Positions 8,630 through 19,770 of a DNA stretch of 64,000 bases are shown piece by piece. Numbering within the stretch: the first letter of the stretch is position 1; each line of letters opens with the position of its first letter. The position numbers were made by a program, and so were the translations under genes. This stretch comes from Methyloversatilis sp. Its GTDB lineage: Bacteria; Pseudomonadota; Gammaproteobacteria; Burkholderiales; Rhodocyclaceae. Location of the stretch: the NCBI GenBank assembly GCA_017984755.1, contig JAGNYW010000002.1, forward strand, positions 98,251 to 162,250, read 5' to 3'. The notes beneath the pieces were generated by a model, which saw only the letters and a list, made by a program, of their open reading frames with translations, was not told where the DNA came from and made no database searches.

Positions 8630-10639
8630 TCAGGGAGCTTCTCTCGGCGGCCAGAAGAAGTCACGCGGTTTCGACAGGAAACGCTGCGCGAGCTTCATCC
8701 ACAGCCCGCTCGTGTCTTCGCGCTGAATGCCGCGCGAGCGCAGCGCCACGCGCATGGCGAGACTGAAACTGACGATCAGATTGGTCAGGCCGATCAGGAT
8801 CACGCCGATGGCGCCGATGGTGATCGATTGCCAGACCAGATCGAACTCGAGCGCCTCCAGACCGTAGGCGAGGTTGGCCGACGCAAAGGCCACGTGCCGG
8901 ATATCCAGCGGCAGTCCGAGCAGCGAACCGATGATGGGCGTACTGCCGAGCATGCATCCGAAAAGGAAATTGCCGGCCAGCGCCCCCAGGTTCAGTTCGA
9001 TGTAGTCGGCAAAACGCGCGAGCCTCTGCTCGCCGAGCAGGCTGCGCAGCCACTTCACGCGACGCAGGCGTTCCGGCACGCGGTGATACAGCGACTGGTT
9101 GTCGTAGTAGCCGGAAATCAGTCCGCTGAGGAACAGGAAAACACCGGCGATGGCGGCATGGAAGAGCGCCAGGCTTTGCCACGGATGCAAGTCGTGCAGC
9201 AGGTGGGCGCCCTTGACCGGATCGACCGGCTGCCAGCCCAGGAACTGGCCCGCGGTCATCGCGATGGCGAGGGCGGTGATGAAACCGATGCTGACGTTGC
9301 CGGCGATGGATATCCACTGCGTGCGACTGACCTGAGCTGCCAGTTCGACCAGTACGTCCAGACGCGCATCGCGACTCTGCTGGCCGTCGAGGGTGGCAGC
9401 CAGCGTGGCGGCTGTCATCGCAGGCTGTTTGGTGGCGACGGTCAGATGCAGGATGTGGATCAGCACGAAGCCCAGACCGTAGTCGAGGCTGTACGCAACC
9501 GCTTCCCACACCGGCGGCAGACCGAGCTTCGAGATCAGTATCTTGATCAGCGCCATGGTGCCGATGATCACGCCGGCGCCGGCCGCCGCGCGGAACATGC
9601 CGACGAATTCACTGCGAGTACCTGTCACGTAGTGCTCGCCCGAACGGCTCGCCTGTTCGGTGACGCGCCGCGCCAGCAGCTGGGTGGTGCCGGCGAACAG
9701 GTCGCTCAGGCTGTGGCGACGATTCTCCTGCTGCACCAGACGCAGGAAGAAATCGATCACGCGCTCGCGCCGCGCCGGCGCGTCTTCGACCGGGTCGGGA
9801 ATGATCAGTGTGCGCAGCAGGCGCAGCCGCTCGACGATCTGCTCGATGCGGGCGAGCAGAAACACCAGATTGACGCCCACACCCGCTTCGCGCGACCGGC
9901 GCCGTATGGCGTCCACATAGCTGGTGCATTGATCGAGCAGCACCTCGAGATGCCCGTCATACGACTGCGCTTCGTCGGAACCGGCATGCCGTGCGATCAG
10001 CTCGCGAACTTCATCACTCTGCGCGAGGAAGGGCGATTCATGGCGTGCCAGCGCCGGCATGTAGCGCAGCAGCGCCGGTTCCATGCCGAGTGCGGCAAGG
10101 CGGTGCGAAGCCATGCGCATGGCTTCGCACAGCTCATGCCTGCACCGCTGGCGGGCGGGTGCGAAGGCATCGCCGCCGACATTGAGAAGCTCGAGCAGCT
10201 TGCGCCAGCTTTCGCGCGGAATGGCTGCCATCCACGCGCCATCATCGGCATCGTCGAACACTTCGCTGAACAGATCGCGCAGGAAGTCATCGTTGATGGC
10301 CGGCGGCAGCATGCGTCCGAGCAGGCGGCTGATCAGGCCGCTGAAGAACCCCTGATTGGCCAGCACACCCGACTCGGAGAAGAGCGTGCGGTGCATGCGC
10401 GACGTGAGGATGGTCTTCAGATAAACCGACAGCGCCTGGGCCAGTTCGGGGCGCGCTGCCAGCAATCGGAGCAGCGCATGAAAGCGCGATTCCGCTGCTT
10501 CGACGCCCTCGCGGCCGTGCGGGCGGATGAGCTCGACCAGGCGTGCGAGCCGTGCGCCCGACGCATCCGCGGGGGTTCGGGCAGCCTCCTCAAGCAGCAC
10601 CTGCAGATCACCGGTATGTGAAGGGCGGTTTGAAGTCAT
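8630..10639 (-). CDS. SpecificRecomb-family (Gcr-type) membrane protein
   Basis: A 669-residue protein of the family annotated as site-specific recombinase (SpecificRecomb). The N-terminal half is helical and soluble ([19 protein letters not shown], then [20 protein letters not shown]), and the C-terminal half carries several hydrophobic helices ([56 protein letters not shown]). No tyrosine- or serine-recombinase catalytic motif is visible, so the family name should not be read as a demonstrated activity; an integral membrane role is more plausible from sequence. The start is ambiguous between ATGs at 10639 and 10654. It lies 49 bases downstream of the LolD-like ATPase on the same strand. Confidence 0.85.
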   Translation of the reverse strand: MTSNRPSHTGDLQVLLEEAARTPADASGARLARLVELIRPHGREGVEAAESRFHALLRLLAARPELAQALSVYLKTILTSRMHRTLFSESGVLANQGFFSGLISRLLGRMLPPAINDDFLRDLFSEVFDDADDGAWMAAIPRESWRKLLELLNVGGDAFAPARQRCRHELCEAMRMASHRLAALGMEPALLRYMPALARHESPFLAQSDEVRELIARHAGSDEAQSYDGHLEVLLDQCTSYVDAIRRRSREAGVGVNLVFLLARIEQIVERLRLLRTLIIPDPVEDAPARRERVIDFFLRLVQQENRRHSLSDLFAGTTQLLARRVTEQASRSGEHYVTGTRSEFVGMFRAAAGAGVIIGTMALIKILISKLGLPPVWEAVAYSLDYGLGFVLIHILHLTVATKQPAMTAATLAATLDGQQSRDARLDVLVELAAQVSRTQWISIAGNVSIGFITALAIAMTAGQFLGWQPVDPVKGAHLLHDLHPWQSLALFHAAIAGVFLFLSGLISGYYDNQSLYHRVPERLRRVKWLRSLLGEQRLARFADYIELNLGALAGNFLFGCMLGSTPIIGSLLGLPLDIRHVAFASANLAYGLEALEFDLVWQSITIGAIGVILIGLTNLIVSFSLAMRVALRSRGIQREDTSGLWMKLAQRFLSKPRDFFWPPREAP

Positions 10640-10688
10640 GCGGGGTCCATGCAAAAACGACAGGGCAGAACGACTGCCCGGACTGCGG

Positions 10689-11411
10689 TCAGTCCGATGC
10701 GGTCAGCAGAGTGTCGGCGGCGACGCGGCCGTCCACCAGTTCGATATGCCGGTCACAGCGCGCAGCCAGTCGTGGATCATGCGTCACGATCAGACAGGCA
10801 CTGCCGCGCTCGCGGTTGAATTCCCGCATCAGCGCGAAAATTTCATCGGCGGTATGCGTATCGAGATTGCCGGTCGGCTCGTCGGCAAGTATCAGCCGCG
10901 GCGACAGCGACAGCGCGCGAGCAATCGCGACGCGCTGCTGCTGACCGCCCGACAGCTGGTTCGTCTTCTTGTGCTCGTGCCCGGTCAGTCCGACCCGGGC
11001 CAGCAGGTCACGCGCCACCGCTTCCGCTTCCGCCGTGGCCACACCGCTTTCGATGATCGACGGCATCATGACATTTTCGAGCGCCGAAAACGCCGGCAGC
11101 AGGTGATGGAACTGGAACACGAAACCGATGTTGCGTCCGCGCAGCCGGGTCAGCGCCTGTTCGTTCAGGCCGACGGTCGATTGACCGGCCACCGAAAGTT
11201 CGCCGGCGCTCGGCGCTTCCAGCAGGCCGATCAGGTTGAGCAGCGTGCTCTTGCCCGAGCCGCTGGGACCGATCAGCGCACAGAACTCCCCCTCGGCCAG
11301 TTCGGCATCGATGCCATGCAGCACTTCGGTTTCCACCGGCGTACCCACACCGTAGGACTTGCGCAGGCCGCGCATGGAAATGATCGGGGGTCGTGCGACC
11401 GCTGACTTCAT
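10689..11411 (-). CDS. LolD/MacB-type ABC transporter ATPase
   Basis: A 240-residue ATPase with Walker [10 protein letters not shown], signature [15 protein letters not shown], Walker [13 protein letters not shown] and H-loop TH in [10 protein letters not shown]. The ADEPTGNLD pattern is typical of the LolD/MacB/FtsE class that works with FtsX-type permeases. The ATG at 11411 overlaps the stop codon of the permease (ATGA), so the two are translationally coupled. The four-gene order on the minus strand is thioredoxin-like, adaptor, permease, ATPase. Substrate unknown. Confidence 0.93.
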   Translation of the reverse strand: MKSAVARPPIISMRGLRKSYGVGTPVETEVLHGIDAELAEGEFCALIGPSGSGKSTLLNLIGLLEAPSAGELSVAGQSTVGLNEQALTRLRGRNIGFVFQFHHLLPAFSALENVMMPSIIESGVATAEAEAVARDLLARVGLTGHEHKKTNQLSGGQQQRVAIARALSLSPRLILADEPTGNLDTHTADEIFALMREFNRERGSACLIVTHDPRLAARCDRHIELVDGRVAADTLLTASD

Positions 11412-12631
11412 GAGCGGATCGCCTGCACCGGGTCCATCTTCGCCGCACGACGCGCCGGAATCAGCGCGGCAAGCACGCCGACCACCAGTGCGATGCCGGC
11501 CGCCGACAGCGCGATGCCGGTATCGAGCTGCGGTTCGAAGATCGGAGCGCCGTCGCCGGTGCGATAGATGGTCGAGAATATCTGCAGCAGCGCCCACGCC
11601 AGCCCCACGCCCGACAGCGCACCGACGAAGCCGACCAGCGCACCCTGCAGCAGAAAGACACCCATGATGCGGTTGGAGCTGGTGCCCATGGCGCGCAGGA
11701 TGCCGATCTCCTTCTGCTTCTGCACCACGCTCACCACCAGCACGCTCGATATGCCGAGCGCAACGATGATGACCACGAAGCTGCGGATGAGGTTGTTCGA
11801 CACGGACTGGTTGCGCAGCGCCGCCAGCAGCTGCGAATTGGTCGTCATCCAGCTTTCGACCGTCATGCCGCTGCCTGCCTGCAATCTGGCAGCCACTTCG
11901 CTGGCATCGAAGATGTCGGCCACCGTGATGTCGATGTTCGACACGCCGCCGGGCAGATCGAGCAGCGACTGCGCCAGCTTCATCGTCGTGAATACCCAGC
12001 GCCGGTTCAGGTCCTTGTTGCCGATGTCGAACAGGCCGGTCACCTGCAGCAGTTCGTCACGCCCGCCGGCAGCGCGCAGGAACACCTTGTCGCCGACGGT
12101 CACGCCGAGATCCTTCGCCAGTTCAACGCCGATGATGGTGTTGGTGCCCTCGACCTGGAACTTGCCGCGCGTCATGTAGGTATCCATCTTCACGATGCGG
12201 CGGTAACGGTCGGGGTCGACGCCGACCAGCGCAACCGACTTGCTCGCACGGCCGCGCAGTGCAAACGCCGGGCCGCTGACCACCGGCGACACCGCCACCA
12301 CGCGCGGCTGTGCCTCGGCCAGCTCCATGATGGATTCCCACTGGTCGATCGAACGCAGGCGCTGCGCGCGCGGTTCGATGATGGTGGTACCCGTCAGGTC
12401 GGACCGGGCGCGCAGATTCACCTCTTCCAGCGGCCGCACGACGACATGCGCCTGACTGCCCAGCACGCGGTCGATGATGGTGGACTGCAGCTGCGCGATG
12501 AGCTGCGACAGGAACACGATGACCGCCACCCCGCCCGTCACGCCGAGCAGGATGAGCGCCGTCTGCATGCGCCCCTCGCGCAGGAAGCGCAGCGCGACGA
12601 GAAATTCGAAGGGCAGCCGGGGTCTGGACAT
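11408..12631 (-). CDS. FtsX/LolC-type ABC transporter permease
   Basis: A 407-residue permease with one transmembrane helix near residue 25-50, a large periplasmic domain (~50-270) and three C-terminal helices ([26 protein letters not shown] segment onward), the MacB_PCD + FtsX architecture. The motif [14 protein letters not shown] is characteristic of the FtsX family. The start at 12631 ([17 protein letters not shown]) was preferred over 12664, whose extra residues fall in an intergenic repeat. Works with the downstream ATPase and the upstream adaptor as a tripartite-like, MacAB/DevBCA-type exporter; what it moves is not evident. Confidence 0.92.
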   Translation of the reverse strand: MSRPRLPFEFLVALRFLREGRMQTALILLGVTGGVAVIVFLSQLIAQLQSTIIDRVLGSQAHVVVRPLEEVNLRARSDLTGTTIIEPRAQRLRSIDQWESIMELAEAQPRVVAVSPVVSGPAFALRGRASKSVALVGVDPDRYRRIVKMDTYMTRGKFQVEGTNTIIGVELAKDLGVTVGDKVFLRAAGGRDELLQVTGLFDIGNKDLNRRWVFTTMKLAQSLLDLPGGVSNIDITVADIFDASEVAARLQAGSGMTVESWMTTNSQLLAALRNQSVSNNLIRSFVVIIVALGISSVLVVSVVQKQKEIGILRAMGTSSNRIMGVFLLQGALVGFVGALSGVGLAWALLQIFSTIYRTGDGAPIFEPQLDTGIALSAAGIALVVGVLAALIPARRAAKMDPVQAIRS

Positions 12632-12635
12632 GGTC

Positions 12636-12710
12636 AGATGCAAGATGCAAGACACAAGACGCAAGGAAAACCATCAGGGTTTCTACTTGCATCTTTCATC
12701 TTGAAGCTTT
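12636..12710. repeat. Intergenic heptad CAAGAC-type repeat with inverted arms
   Basis: Between adaptor and permease lies AGATGCAAGATGCAAG (about 12637-12652), continuing as ACACAAGACGCAAGGAAAAC to 12672, and then an inverted counterpart CTTGCATCTTTCATCT (about 12690-12705). The left part is built from near-heptameric CAAGAC/GCAAG units. A near-identical block (differing mainly in its first unit) occurs at 31960-31998 and a related palindrome at 15151-15193, so this is a dispersed repeat rather than operon-specific sequence. Confidence 0.7.
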
Positions 12711-13898
12711 CCTCTGCTTCACCCGGACCGCGTCGCCGTCGAGCGCGCCGCCGGCGGGCAGGATGGCGACCTCGCCCTCCGTCAGCCCCTCGGTGATCTC
12801 GATGCGCCCGACACCGCGCAGACCGACCTTGACCGGCGCCTTCACCGCCTCGCCGTCGCGCGCCAGCAGCACCCAGGGTTCCGGCGTTTCGACGTCGCGC
12901 ACGGCTTCGAGCGGCAATGCAAGCGCGGCGTCGTTGCGGCCGATCACCACTTCGACCGACACCGTCATGTCGGGCTTCAGGAAGGCCGGCGGCTCGGGCA
13001 CGCGCAGGCGCACCTCGACCGTGCCACGCTGCGCGTCGATGGCCGGTGCGATGTAGTAGACGACGGATTCGAAAGGCTGGCCGGGGAAGGCGTCGGCCAC
13101 GGCCAGCGCGCGCGCGTCGAGCTGCAGGTAGCGCAGGTTCTTTTCGTCCAGCGTGGCGTAGATGCGTGTCTCGCCAGACTGCGCCAGCGTCAGCAGTGCG
13201 CGGCCGGCTTGCGCCACATCACCCGGTTCGGCGTCGCGCGCCACCACCAGCGCGTCGACCGGCGCACGCAGCGTGAGCAGGTCGCGCCGCGCCTGCGCCG
13301 ACGCCAGCGCCGCTTCGGCCTGCGCCAGCCGCGCCGCGGCGCCCTGACGCTCCGCACCACGCGGCATGCTGGCATCGCGCTGCGCCTGCGCCGTGCGCAG
13401 TTGCGAACGCGCGTTGTCGAGCTGGCGTTGCGCCTCGTCGAGTTTCGATGGCGAAAAGAACTGCTGTTCGACCAGCGTCTGCGCGCGCTGGAACTCCGCC
13501 TCGGCCACGCGCAGATTCGACTGCGCCTGGCGTACCGACTGTTCGGCCACCGGCAGGGTCACCGAATCGGACTGATCGAGGCGCGCCCGTGCCTCCTCTA
13601 TCTGCGTGCGCGCCTGCTCGATGGCGGCGTCGGCATCGGCCGCGCGCAGCCTCACCAGCACGTCTCCCGCCTTCACCCGCGCACCTTCGCGCACACTCAC
13701 CCCGTCGATGATGGCGGTGATCTGGGTGCCGATCTCGATGCGCGCGGGCGTCGCGATGCGTCCCGTTGCCACGACGCTCTGGGTCAGTGGCGCACGCGTG
13801 ACAGTGGCGGTATCGACCGCGACGCCGCGCGGCCAGAAGAAGCCGGCGACGAGCACGGCGGCGGCGGCCAGCAGCGCGATCAGGTAGCGGGATTTCAT
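12696..13898 (-). CDS. Periplasmic membrane-fusion adaptor (MacA/HlyD type)
   Basis: A 400-residue protein with an N-terminal signal-anchor (LIALLAAAAVLVAGFFW), a lipoyl/biotinyl-like half (GRIATPARIEIGTQITAIID), a long Ala/Gln/Arg-rich coiled-coil hairpin (~90-215), the second lipoyl half (LLTLRAPVDALVVA) and beta-barrel/membrane-proximal domains ending with VRVKQR. This is the canonical order for adaptors that bridge an inner-membrane transporter to an outer-membrane duct. It is followed on the same strand by an FtsX permease and LolD-type ATPase, so the set is a complete inner part of a MacAB-like exporter; no TolC-type gene is in the window. Confidence 0.92.
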   Translation of the reverse strand: MKSRYLIALLAAAAVLVAGFFWPRGVAVDTATVTRAPLTQSVVATGRIATPARIEIGTQITAIIDGVSVREGARVKAGDVLVRLRAADADAAIEQARTQIEEARARLDQSDSVTLPVAEQSVRQAQSNLRVAEAEFQRAQTLVEQQFFSPSKLDEAQRQLDNARSQLRTAQAQRDASMPRGAERQGAAARLAQAEAALASAQARRDLLTLRAPVDALVVARDAEPGDVAQAGRALLTLAQSGETRIYATLDEKNLRYLQLDARALAVADAFPGQPFESVVYYIAPAIDAQRGTVEVRLRVPEPPAFLKPDMTVSVEVVIGRNDAALALPLEAVRDVETPEPWVLLARDGEAVKAPVKVGLRGVGRIEITEGLTEGEVAILPAGGALDGDAVRVKQRKASR

Positions 13899-13930
13899 CG
13901 GAAAGGAATCAGAAAGGGGTCACTGAAGCA

Positions 13931-14440
13931 TCAGGAAGCGGGTGTGAGCAGTCGTTCGATCATCGCGTCGAGCGCGACATGATCGGGCGTGCCGATGAAG
14001 CGTTTGACAATGCGACCGTCGCGATCGACCAGGTAGCTGGTCGGCGTGGCGTTAACCCCGCCGAAGCCGCGCGCCAGGTCGCCGACCGGATCGAAGCCTA
14101 CGCGAAACGGCAGCGCCTCGCGACGCGCGAAGGCCTGAACATGGCTGGGCGCATCGTAGCTCATGGCCACGGCGACCACGTCGAAGCCCCGCGCGTGATG
14201 GCGGCGATGCGTTTCGGCCAGCGCCGGCATGCCGCGGATGCACGGCGCGCACGAGGTCGACCAGAAGCTGACCAGCCGGACCCGGCCCTGCGGCTGCGCG
14301 AAGTCGATCCGGTCGCCGTCCAGGATGGCTACCGGCATGGCCGGCGCCTGTTCCGGAAAGCCGTCGCCGCGCATCATCCATACCAGCCCGAGCAATGCAA
14401 TCAGCACTATCGGCGACGTCCAGTTGCGGGACATAATCAT
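13931..14440 (-). CDS. TlpA/ResA-like thiol-disulfide protein
   Basis: A 169-residue protein with an N-terminal membrane anchor (PIVLIALLGLVWMM) and a thioredoxin-like domain whose active site reads WSTSCAPCIRGMPAL, a CxxC of the TlpA/ResA type, with the cis-Pro segment NATPTSYLVDRDG. It probably reduces or oxidises periplasmic thiols, for example in cytochrome c maturation. A GGAAAG lies six bases before the ATG at 14440 (a second ATG is at 14434). It is the first gene of the minus-strand exporter cluster, 32 bases before the adaptor, and is divergent from the DUF4197 gene with only 27 bases between. Confidence 0.88.
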   Translation of the reverse strand: MIMSRNWTSPIVLIALLGLVWMMRGDGFPEQAPAMPVAILDGDRIDFAQPQGRVRLVSFWSTSCAPCIRGMPALAETHRRHHARGFDVVAVAMSYDAPSHVQAFARREALPFRVGFDPVGDLARGFGGVNATPTSYLVDRDGRIVKRFIGTPDHVALDAMIERLLTPAS

Positions 14441-14467
14441 TTTCTTTCCATCAAAGGGATTCTGACC

Positions 14468-15151
14468 ATGCGCGCGATTGTCGGTTTTGTGGCCTGTCTT
14501 GTCATGTGCACCCAGGTCTGGGCGATATCGCTGGCCGACCTCACCAACAAGGACGCCGCCGGCGGGCTGAAGGAAGCGCTGACCCAGGGCGCCGCGAAGG
14601 CGGTCGACATGCTGGGCAAGAAAGATGGCTTCCTGAAGAACGGCAAGGTGAAGATTCCGATGCCGGAAGGCCTGCAGCAGGCCGAAAAGCTGATGCGCAC
14701 CTTCGGCATGAAGAAACAGGCCGATGAACTGGTCAATGCCATGAACCGTGCTGCCGAAGCCGCCGTGCCCGAAGCGAAGGAACTGCTGATCGGCGCGGTG
14801 AAGGACATGAGTGTGGAAGACGCGAAGAAGTTGCTGACCGGTGGCGACACGGCGGGTACCGAATATTTCAGGGGCAAGACCTCCGCCCAGCTGAAGGAAC
14901 GCTTCCTGCCCATCGTTCAGCAGGCCATGGAAAAGGTCGGTGTCGCCAAGACCTACGAAAAATTCGCTTCCAAGGGCGCGAAATACGGCGTGATCAGCGA
15001 AGAAGATGCGGATCTCGACAATTACGTGACACAGAAGGCGCTCGACGGCCTGTTCACAATGGTGGCAGAGGAAGAAAAGGCCATCCGCAAGAACCCGGTC
15101 GGCGCCGCCGGCAGCCTGGCAAAGAAGGTTTTCGGGTCGCTTGGCAAATAA
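14468..15151 (+). CDS. DUF4197-family exported protein
   Basis: A 227-residue protein with a short signal peptide (AIVGFVACLVMCTQVWA) and a helical body that matches the DUF4197 pattern: LKEALTQGAAKAVDMLG, then IPMPEGLQQAEKLMRTFG, then ALDGLFTMVAEEEKAIRKNP near the C-terminus. Function of the family is unknown; the protein should be periplasmic. AAAGGGA about ten bases before the ATG supports the start. The gene converges with tex. Confidence 0.88.
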   Translation: MRAIVGFVACLVMCTQVWAISLADLTNKDAAGGLKEALTQGAAKAVDMLGKKDGFLKNGKVKIPMPEGLQQAEKLMRTFGMKKQADELVNAMNRAAEAAVPEAKELLIGAVKDMSVEDAKKLLTGGDTAGTEYFRGKTSAQLKERFLPIVQQAMEKVGVAKTYEKFASKGAKYGVISEEDADLDNYVTQKALDGLFTMVAEEEKAIRKNPVGAAGSLAKKVFGSLGK

Positions 15152-15193
15152 GATGCAAGGTTCAAGGTTCAAGGAGCACCTTGAACCGCATCT
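15151..15193. terminator. Palindrome between converging DUF4197 gene and tex
   Basis: AGATGCAAGGTTCAAGG (from 15151) is followed by a near-complementary CCTTGAACCGCATCT ending at 15193; the arms differ by a two-base indel. There is no clear T-run, but its place between two converging stop codons suggests a bidirectional 3'-end structure. The unit TTCAAGG/GCAAGG resembles the dispersed repeat at 12.64 and 31.96 kb. Confidence 0.5.
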
Positions 15194-15238
15194 GAGCCTT
15201 TGCCATCGAACGCGGCACGCGCCGGCGGCCGGAGAGGT

Positions 15239-17596
15239 TCAGCGCTTCGTTGCCTTGGCGAACGCGGCGGCGAGGGCGTTGTTGGCGGCCGGCGCTTCCT
15301 GCCGACTGTCCGGGCTGCGCTGGCCCCTGCCCTGATTCCTCTCCTGATTCGGGTTCGCACCGCGCCCGGCAGGGCGCGCCTCGCCTGCCGGCGGCTTGCG
15401 CACGGCCTCGTCGCTCAGGCGCATGGTGAGCGCGATGCGCTTGCGGGCAACGTCCACCTCCAGCACCTTCACCTTCACGATGTCGCCGGCCTTCACGACG
15501 TCCGCCGGATCCTTCACGAAACGGTTGGCGATGGCCGACACGTGCACCAGACCGTCCTGATGCACGCCGATGTCGACGAACGCGCCGAAATTCGTCACGT
15601 TGGTCACGACGCCTTCGAGCAGCATGCCCGGCTCCAGGTCCTTGATCTGTTCGACGCCGTCGCGGAAGGTGGCCGCCCGGAATTCGGGGCGCGGATCGCG
15701 ACCGGGCTTTTCCAGCTCGCGCAGGATGTCGCGCACGGTCGGCAGGCCGAAGCGCTCGTCGGTGTATCGGTCGGCCGACAGCTGCTTCACCGTGGCGGCA
15801 TCGCCGATCACGTCGCGCGCCCTCTTCTTCAGATCGGCCAGGATGCGCTCGACCACCGGGTAGGCCTCCGGGTGCACAGCCGATGCATCGAGCGGGTTGT
15901 CGCCGTTCATCACGCGCAGAAAGCCGGCGCACTGTTCGAAGGTCTTGTCGCCGAGGCGCGGCACTCCGAGCAGTGACTTGCGCGACGTGAAGGCGCCATG
16001 GGCATCGCGATGCGCGACGATGTTCTGCGCCAGCGTCGCGTTCAGCCCGGAAATGCGCGCCAGCAGCGGTGCCGACGCGGTATTCACGTCGACGCCGACC
16101 GCATTCACGCAATCCTCGACCACCGCATCGAGCGAACGCGCCAGCCGCGTCTGGCTCACGTCGTGCTGGTACTGGCCGACGCCGATCGCCTTCGGATCGA
16201 TCTTCACCAGTTCGGCCAGCGGATCCTGCAGGCGGCGCGCGATCGACACCGCACCGCGCAGGCTCACGTCCAGCCCCGGGAATTCCTTCGCCGCCAGCTC
16301 GGACGCCGAATACACCGACGCACCGGCTTCCGACACGACGATCTTCGTCATGGCGAGTTCAGGCTTCAGCTTCATCAGATCAGCCGCCAGCCTGTCGGTT
16401 TCGCGGCTGGCCGTGCCGTTGCCGATGGCGATCAGCTGCACGCCATGCTTCGTCGCGAGCCCGGACAGCACATGCAGCGAACCGTCCCAGTCGCGGCGCG
16501 GCTCGTGCGGATAGATCGTTGCGGTATCGACCAGCTTGCCGGTGGCGTCCACCACCGCCACCTTCACGCCGGTGCGGATGCCGGGGTCCAGCCCCATGGT
16601 GACGCGCGGGCCGGCCGGAGCGGCCAGCAGCAGATCCTTCAGGTTCTTGGCGAACACGCGGATCGCTTCCAGCTCGGCACGACTGCGCAGTTCGTTCATC
16701 AGGTCGAGCTCGACGTGGACCGACAGCTTCACGTTCCAGGTCCAGCGCGCGGTCTCGACCAGCCAGCGGTCGGCCGCACGCCCCTGGTCGCGGATGCCGG
16801 CATGCACCATCACGCGCCGCTCGCACGGGTTGGGTTCGGCGCTGCGTGCGCCGTCTTCCGGATCGGTGTCGAGCGCCAGCTTCACCCGCAGCGCCTCTTC
16901 GTTGCGACCACGGAACAGTGCCAGCGCGCGATGCGACGGAATGTCGGCCAGCTTTTCGCGGTAGGAAAAGTAATCGCGGAATTTCGCCGCCTCGGCGTCG
17001 TTCTCTTTGCCGTCGGCGACCGTGGCCACGACGATGCCGTGTTCGGCGACATGGCTGCGCAGCGCGCCGACCAGTTCGGCGCTTTCGGCGAAACGCTCCA
17101 TCAGGATCTGCCGCGCGCCGTCGAGTACCGACTTCGTATCGGCGAACCCCGCTTCGACATTGAAATACTTGACGGCTTCGGCTTCGGGCGCCAGCGTCGG
17201 GTCGGCCAGCAACGCGTCGGCCAGCGGCTCGATGCCCGCCTCGCGTGCGATCTGCGCCTTGGTGCGGCGCTTCTGCTTGTACGGCAGATAGAGGTCTTCC
17301 AGCCGCTGCTTGGTGTCCGCGTTCTCGACTTCGCCGCGCAGCGCCGGCGTGAGCTTGCCCTGTTCGTCGATGCTGGCGATCACCGCCGCGCGGCGTTCTT
17401 CCAGCTCGCGCATGTAGCCGAGACGTTCTTCCAGCAGACGCAGCTGCGTGTCATCCAGACCGCCGGTCACTTCCTTGCGGTAGCGCGAAATGAAAGGCAC
17501 CGAGGCGCCCTCGTCCAGCAGGGCGACGGCGGCATTGACCTGTCGCGGGCGCGCGCCGAGTTCGGCGGCAAGACGGTGTTCGATCGAGGGGAGCAT
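15239..17596 (-). CDS. tex: Tex, S1-domain RNA-binding transcription accessory protein
   Basis: A 785-residue protein collinear with the Tex family: N-terminal helical region with [17 protein letters not shown], the YqgF-like domain with [20 protein letters not shown], helix-hairpin-helix region ([20 protein letters not shown]), and a C-terminal S1 RNA-binding domain ([20 protein letters not shown]). A basic, Asn/Gln/Arg-rich 50-residue tail follows the S1 domain. The family binds nucleic acid and affects transcription and toxin expression. The ATG at 17596 begins where homologues begin; the upstream open frame overlaps the divergent rep gene and its promoter region and was excluded. Confidence 0.96.
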   Translation of the reverse strand: MLPSIEHRLAAELGARPRQVNAAVALLDEGASVPFISRYRKEVTGGLDDTQLRLLEERLGYMRELEERRAAVIASIDEQGKLTPALRGEVENADTKQRLEDLYLPYKQKRRTKAQIAREAGIEPLADALLADPTLAPEAEAVKYFNVEAGFADTKSVLDGARQILMERFAESAELVGALRSHVAEHGIVVATVADGKENDAEAAKFRDYFSYREKLADIPSHRALALFRGRNEEALRVKLALDTDPEDGARSAEPNPCERRVMVHAGIRDQGRAADRWLVETARWTWNVKLSVHVELDLMNELRSRAELEAIRVFAKNLKDLLLAAPAGPRVTMGLDPGIRTGVKVAVVDATGKLVDTATIYPHEPRRDWDGSLHVLSGLATKHGVQLIAIGNGTASRETDRLAADLMKLKPELAMTKIVVSEAGASVYSASELAAKEFPGLDVSLRGAVSIARRLQDPLAELVKIDPKAIGVGQYQHDVSQTRLARSLDAVVEDCVNAVGVDVNTASAPLLARISGLNATLAQNIVAHRDAHGAFTSRKSLLGVPRLGDKTFEQCAGFLRVMNGDNPLDASAVHPEAYPVVERILADLKKRARDVIGDAATVKQLSADRYTDERFGLPTVRDILRELEKPGRDPRPEFRAATFRDGVEQIKDLEPGMLLEGVVTNVTNFGAFVDIGVHQDGLVHVSAIANRFVKDPADVVKAGDIVKVKVLEVDVARKRIALTMRLSDEAVRKPPAGEARPAGRGANPNQERNQGRGQRSPDSRQEAPAANNALAAAFAKATKR

Positions 17597-17720
17597 GTGC
17601 GGCGGACAGGAACGACTGCGGAAGGCGCGAACCATACCCATGCGGGGCGGAGGCTGCAAGCCGGTAAAATGCAGCGTGTCCTTTCTCGGGCGTCGCCGTT
17701 CGCGCGACGCCGCAATCCCC

Positions 17721-19715
17721 ATGCTGTCCGACATGAACACGCCGCAGCGCGAAGCGGTGAAATACCTCGACGGCCCATTGCTGGTGCTGGCCGGTGCCGG
17801 CTCCGGCAAGACGCGGGTCATCACGCGCAAGATCGGCTATCTGGTGAACGAATGCGGCATCGATCCGCGCAACATCGCGGCCATCACCTTCACCAACAAG
17901 GCGGCGAAGGAAATGCAGGAGCGTGCCGCACACCTGCTAGAAGGGCGCGCCGGCAAGCAGCTCAACATTTCGACCTTCCACGCGCTGGGCGCGAAGATGC
18001 TGCGCATGGAAGCGAAGGCGGCCGGGCTGAAACCGGCGTTTTCGATACTGGATTCGTCGGACGCGCTGTCCATCGTGCAGGACATTTCCAGGGAGACGGA
18101 AAAGGCGCGGCTGCGTGCGCTGGTGTCGCGCATTTCCGGCTGGAAGAACGCGCTGGTGCCGCCCTCGGCCGCCGCGTCGCTCGCCGCCGACGAACTGGAA
18201 GCTGTCGCCGCGCGCGTCTATGAAGAGTACGAGCGCACGCTGCGCGCCTATCAGGCGGTCGATTTCGACGATCTGATCGGCCTGCCGGCCAGGCTGCTCG
18301 AAAGCGATCCCGATCTGCTGGCGCGCTGGCAGGGCAAGCTGCGCTACCTGCTGATCGACGAATATCAGGACACCAACCGCAGCCAGTACCAGATCGTGAA
18401 GCTGCTGGCGGGCGGGCGAGGTGCGTTCACGGCGGTCGGCGACGACGATCAGGCCATCTACGCCTGGCGCGGAGCCGACGTGGAAAACCTGCGCACGCTG
18501 CAGACCGACTATCCGGAGCTCAAGGTGATCAAGCTCGAACAGAACTACCGTTCGATGCAGCGCATCCTGTCTGCCGCCAACACGCTCATTTCACGCAACG
18601 AAAAACTGTTCGAAAAGAAGCTGTGGTCGGAAATGGGGCGCGGCGACCCGATCACGCTGATGGTCGCGCGCGACGCCGAGCACGAAGCCGAATGCGTGGC
18701 CATGCGCATCGCCGCGCACAAGTTCGAACATCGCGGCCACTTCGGCGATTACGCCGTGCTGTATCGCGGCAACCATCAGGCGCGGGTGATCGAAACCGCA
18801 CTGCGCGAGCAGAAGATTCCGTACCTCGTCAGCGGCGGCCAGTCCTTCTTCGACCGCGCCGAAATCAAGGACGTGATGGCCTATCTGCGTCTGGTCGCCA
18901 ACGGCGACGACGATCCGGCCTTCATCCGCGCGGTCACCACGCCACGCCGCGGCATCGGCGGCACCAGCCTCGAGGCGCTCGGCACCTACGCCGGCGAGCG
19001 TCACATCAGCCTGTTTGCGGCGATGTTCGAAACCGGCGTCGAGCAGGCACTGCCGGCGCGTGCGCTCACCCCGCTGCGCGAATTCGGCGAATTCATCAAC
19101 CGCATCGAATGGCGCGCCCGCAGCGAAGCGCCGCGCCTGCTGCTTGAGGACCTGCTGCGCGGCATCGGCTACGAAACCTGGCTGTTCGAACAGTTCGAGC
19201 CGCGCGAGGCGGAAACGCGCTGGAGCAATGTGCGCGATTTCGTCGACTGGATGGGGCGCAAGGGCGAAGAAGACGGCAAATCACTGCTCGAACTGACGCA
19301 GACAGTCGCGCTCATCACCATGCTGGACAAGCGCGACGACGACGACGCGCGCGATGCGGTCCAGCTGTCCACGCTGCACGCCTCCAAGGGCCTCGAATAC
19401 AGGCACGTGTTTCTGGTCGGTCTGGAGGAAGGCATCCTGCCGCACCGCGAATCGATCGACGGCGGCAAGATCGAGGAGGAGCGCCGGCTGATGTATGTCG
19501 GCATCACGCGCGCGCAGCACACGCTGACGCTGAGCTACTGCGAACGGCGCCGCAGCGGCCGTGAATCGCGCGACTGCGAGCCGTCGCGCTTCATCACGGA
19601 GATGGGAGAAGAGGTGCAGCGCCCGAACACCGACGGCGCCCCGAAGGCCGAGCAGCGCGCCGCCAACGTGGCACGGCTGGAGTCGCTCAAGGCACTGCTC
19701 GCCGGCAAGGGATGA
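17721..19715 (+). CDS. rep: ATP-dependent DNA helicase Rep (UvrD/PcrA superfamily)
   Basis: A 664-residue SF1 helicase. Visible motifs: Q-motif MNTPQREAV, Walker [18 protein letters not shown], motif Ia [10 protein letters not shown], Walker [11 protein letters not shown], motif [17 protein letters not shown], motif IV EQNYRS, motif [11 protein letters not shown] and motif [13 protein letters not shown]. It unwinds DNA 3' to 5' and helps forks pass obstacles. Length and the Q-motif favour Rep over UvrD. The start is either ATG 17721 or 17733, four residues apart. It is divergent from tex and ends in a bidirectional terminator shared with the cytochrome gene. Confidence 0.95.
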   Translation: MLSDMNTPQREAVKYLDGPLLVLAGAGSGKTRVITRKIGYLVNECGIDPRNIAAITFTNKAAKEMQERAAHLLEGRAGKQLNISTFHALGAKMLRMEAKAAGLKPAFSILDSSDALSIVQDISRETEKARLRALVSRISGWKNALVPPSAAASLAADELEAVAARVYEEYERTLRAYQAVDFDDLIGLPARLLESDPDLLARWQGKLRYLLIDEYQDTNRSQYQIVKLLAGGRGAFTAVGDDDQAIYAWRGADVENLRTLQTDYPELKVIKLEQNYRSMQRILSAANTLISRNEKLFEKKLWSEMGRGDPITLMVARDAEHEAECVAMRIAAHKFEHRGHFGDYAVLYRGNHQARVIETALREQKIPYLVSGGQSFFDRAEIKDVMAYLRLVANGDDDPAFIRAVTTPRRGIGGTSLEALGTYAGERHISLFAAMFETGVEQALPARALTPLREFGEFINRIEWRARSEAPRLLLEDLLRGIGYETWLFEQFEPREAETRWSNVRDFVDWMGRKGEEDGKSLLELTQTVALITMLDKRDDDDARDAVQLSTLHASKGLEYRHVFLVGLEEGILPHRESIDGGKIEEERRLMYVGITRAQHTLTLSYCERRRSGRESRDCEPSRFITEMGEEVQRPNTDGAPKAEQRAANVARLESLKALLAGKG

Positions 19716-19750
19716 AAAAAAAGCCCCCCGCTTGCGCGAGGGGCTTTTTT
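19714..19750. terminator. Bidirectional rho-independent terminator
   Basis: AAAAAAAAGCCCC (ending 19727) is followed by a loop and GGGGCTTTTTT (19740-19750), giving a GC stem flanked by an A-run and a T-run. It serves rep on the plus strand and the converging cytochrome gene on the minus strand. Confidence 0.93.
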
Positions 19751-19770
19751 CCGCTGCGGCAGCCTGCTGC

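Noticed and set aside
8528-10621. 697-residue plus-strand open frame opposite the SpecificRecomb gene
   Set aside because: Composition is typical of a shadow (His, Gln, Arg-rich) and the minus-strand protein is coherent, with membrane helices in order.
8630-10639. Reading the SpecificRecomb protein as a mobile-element recombinase
   Set aside because: No tyrosine or serine recombinase motif and several membrane helices; no repeats or att-like sites flank it.
14441-15172. N-terminal extension of the TlpA-like gene opposite DUF4197
   Set aside because: The open frame continues, but the thioredoxin's signal anchor begins at 14440 with its own Shine-Dalgarno, and the plus-strand gene is a coherent DUF4197 protein.
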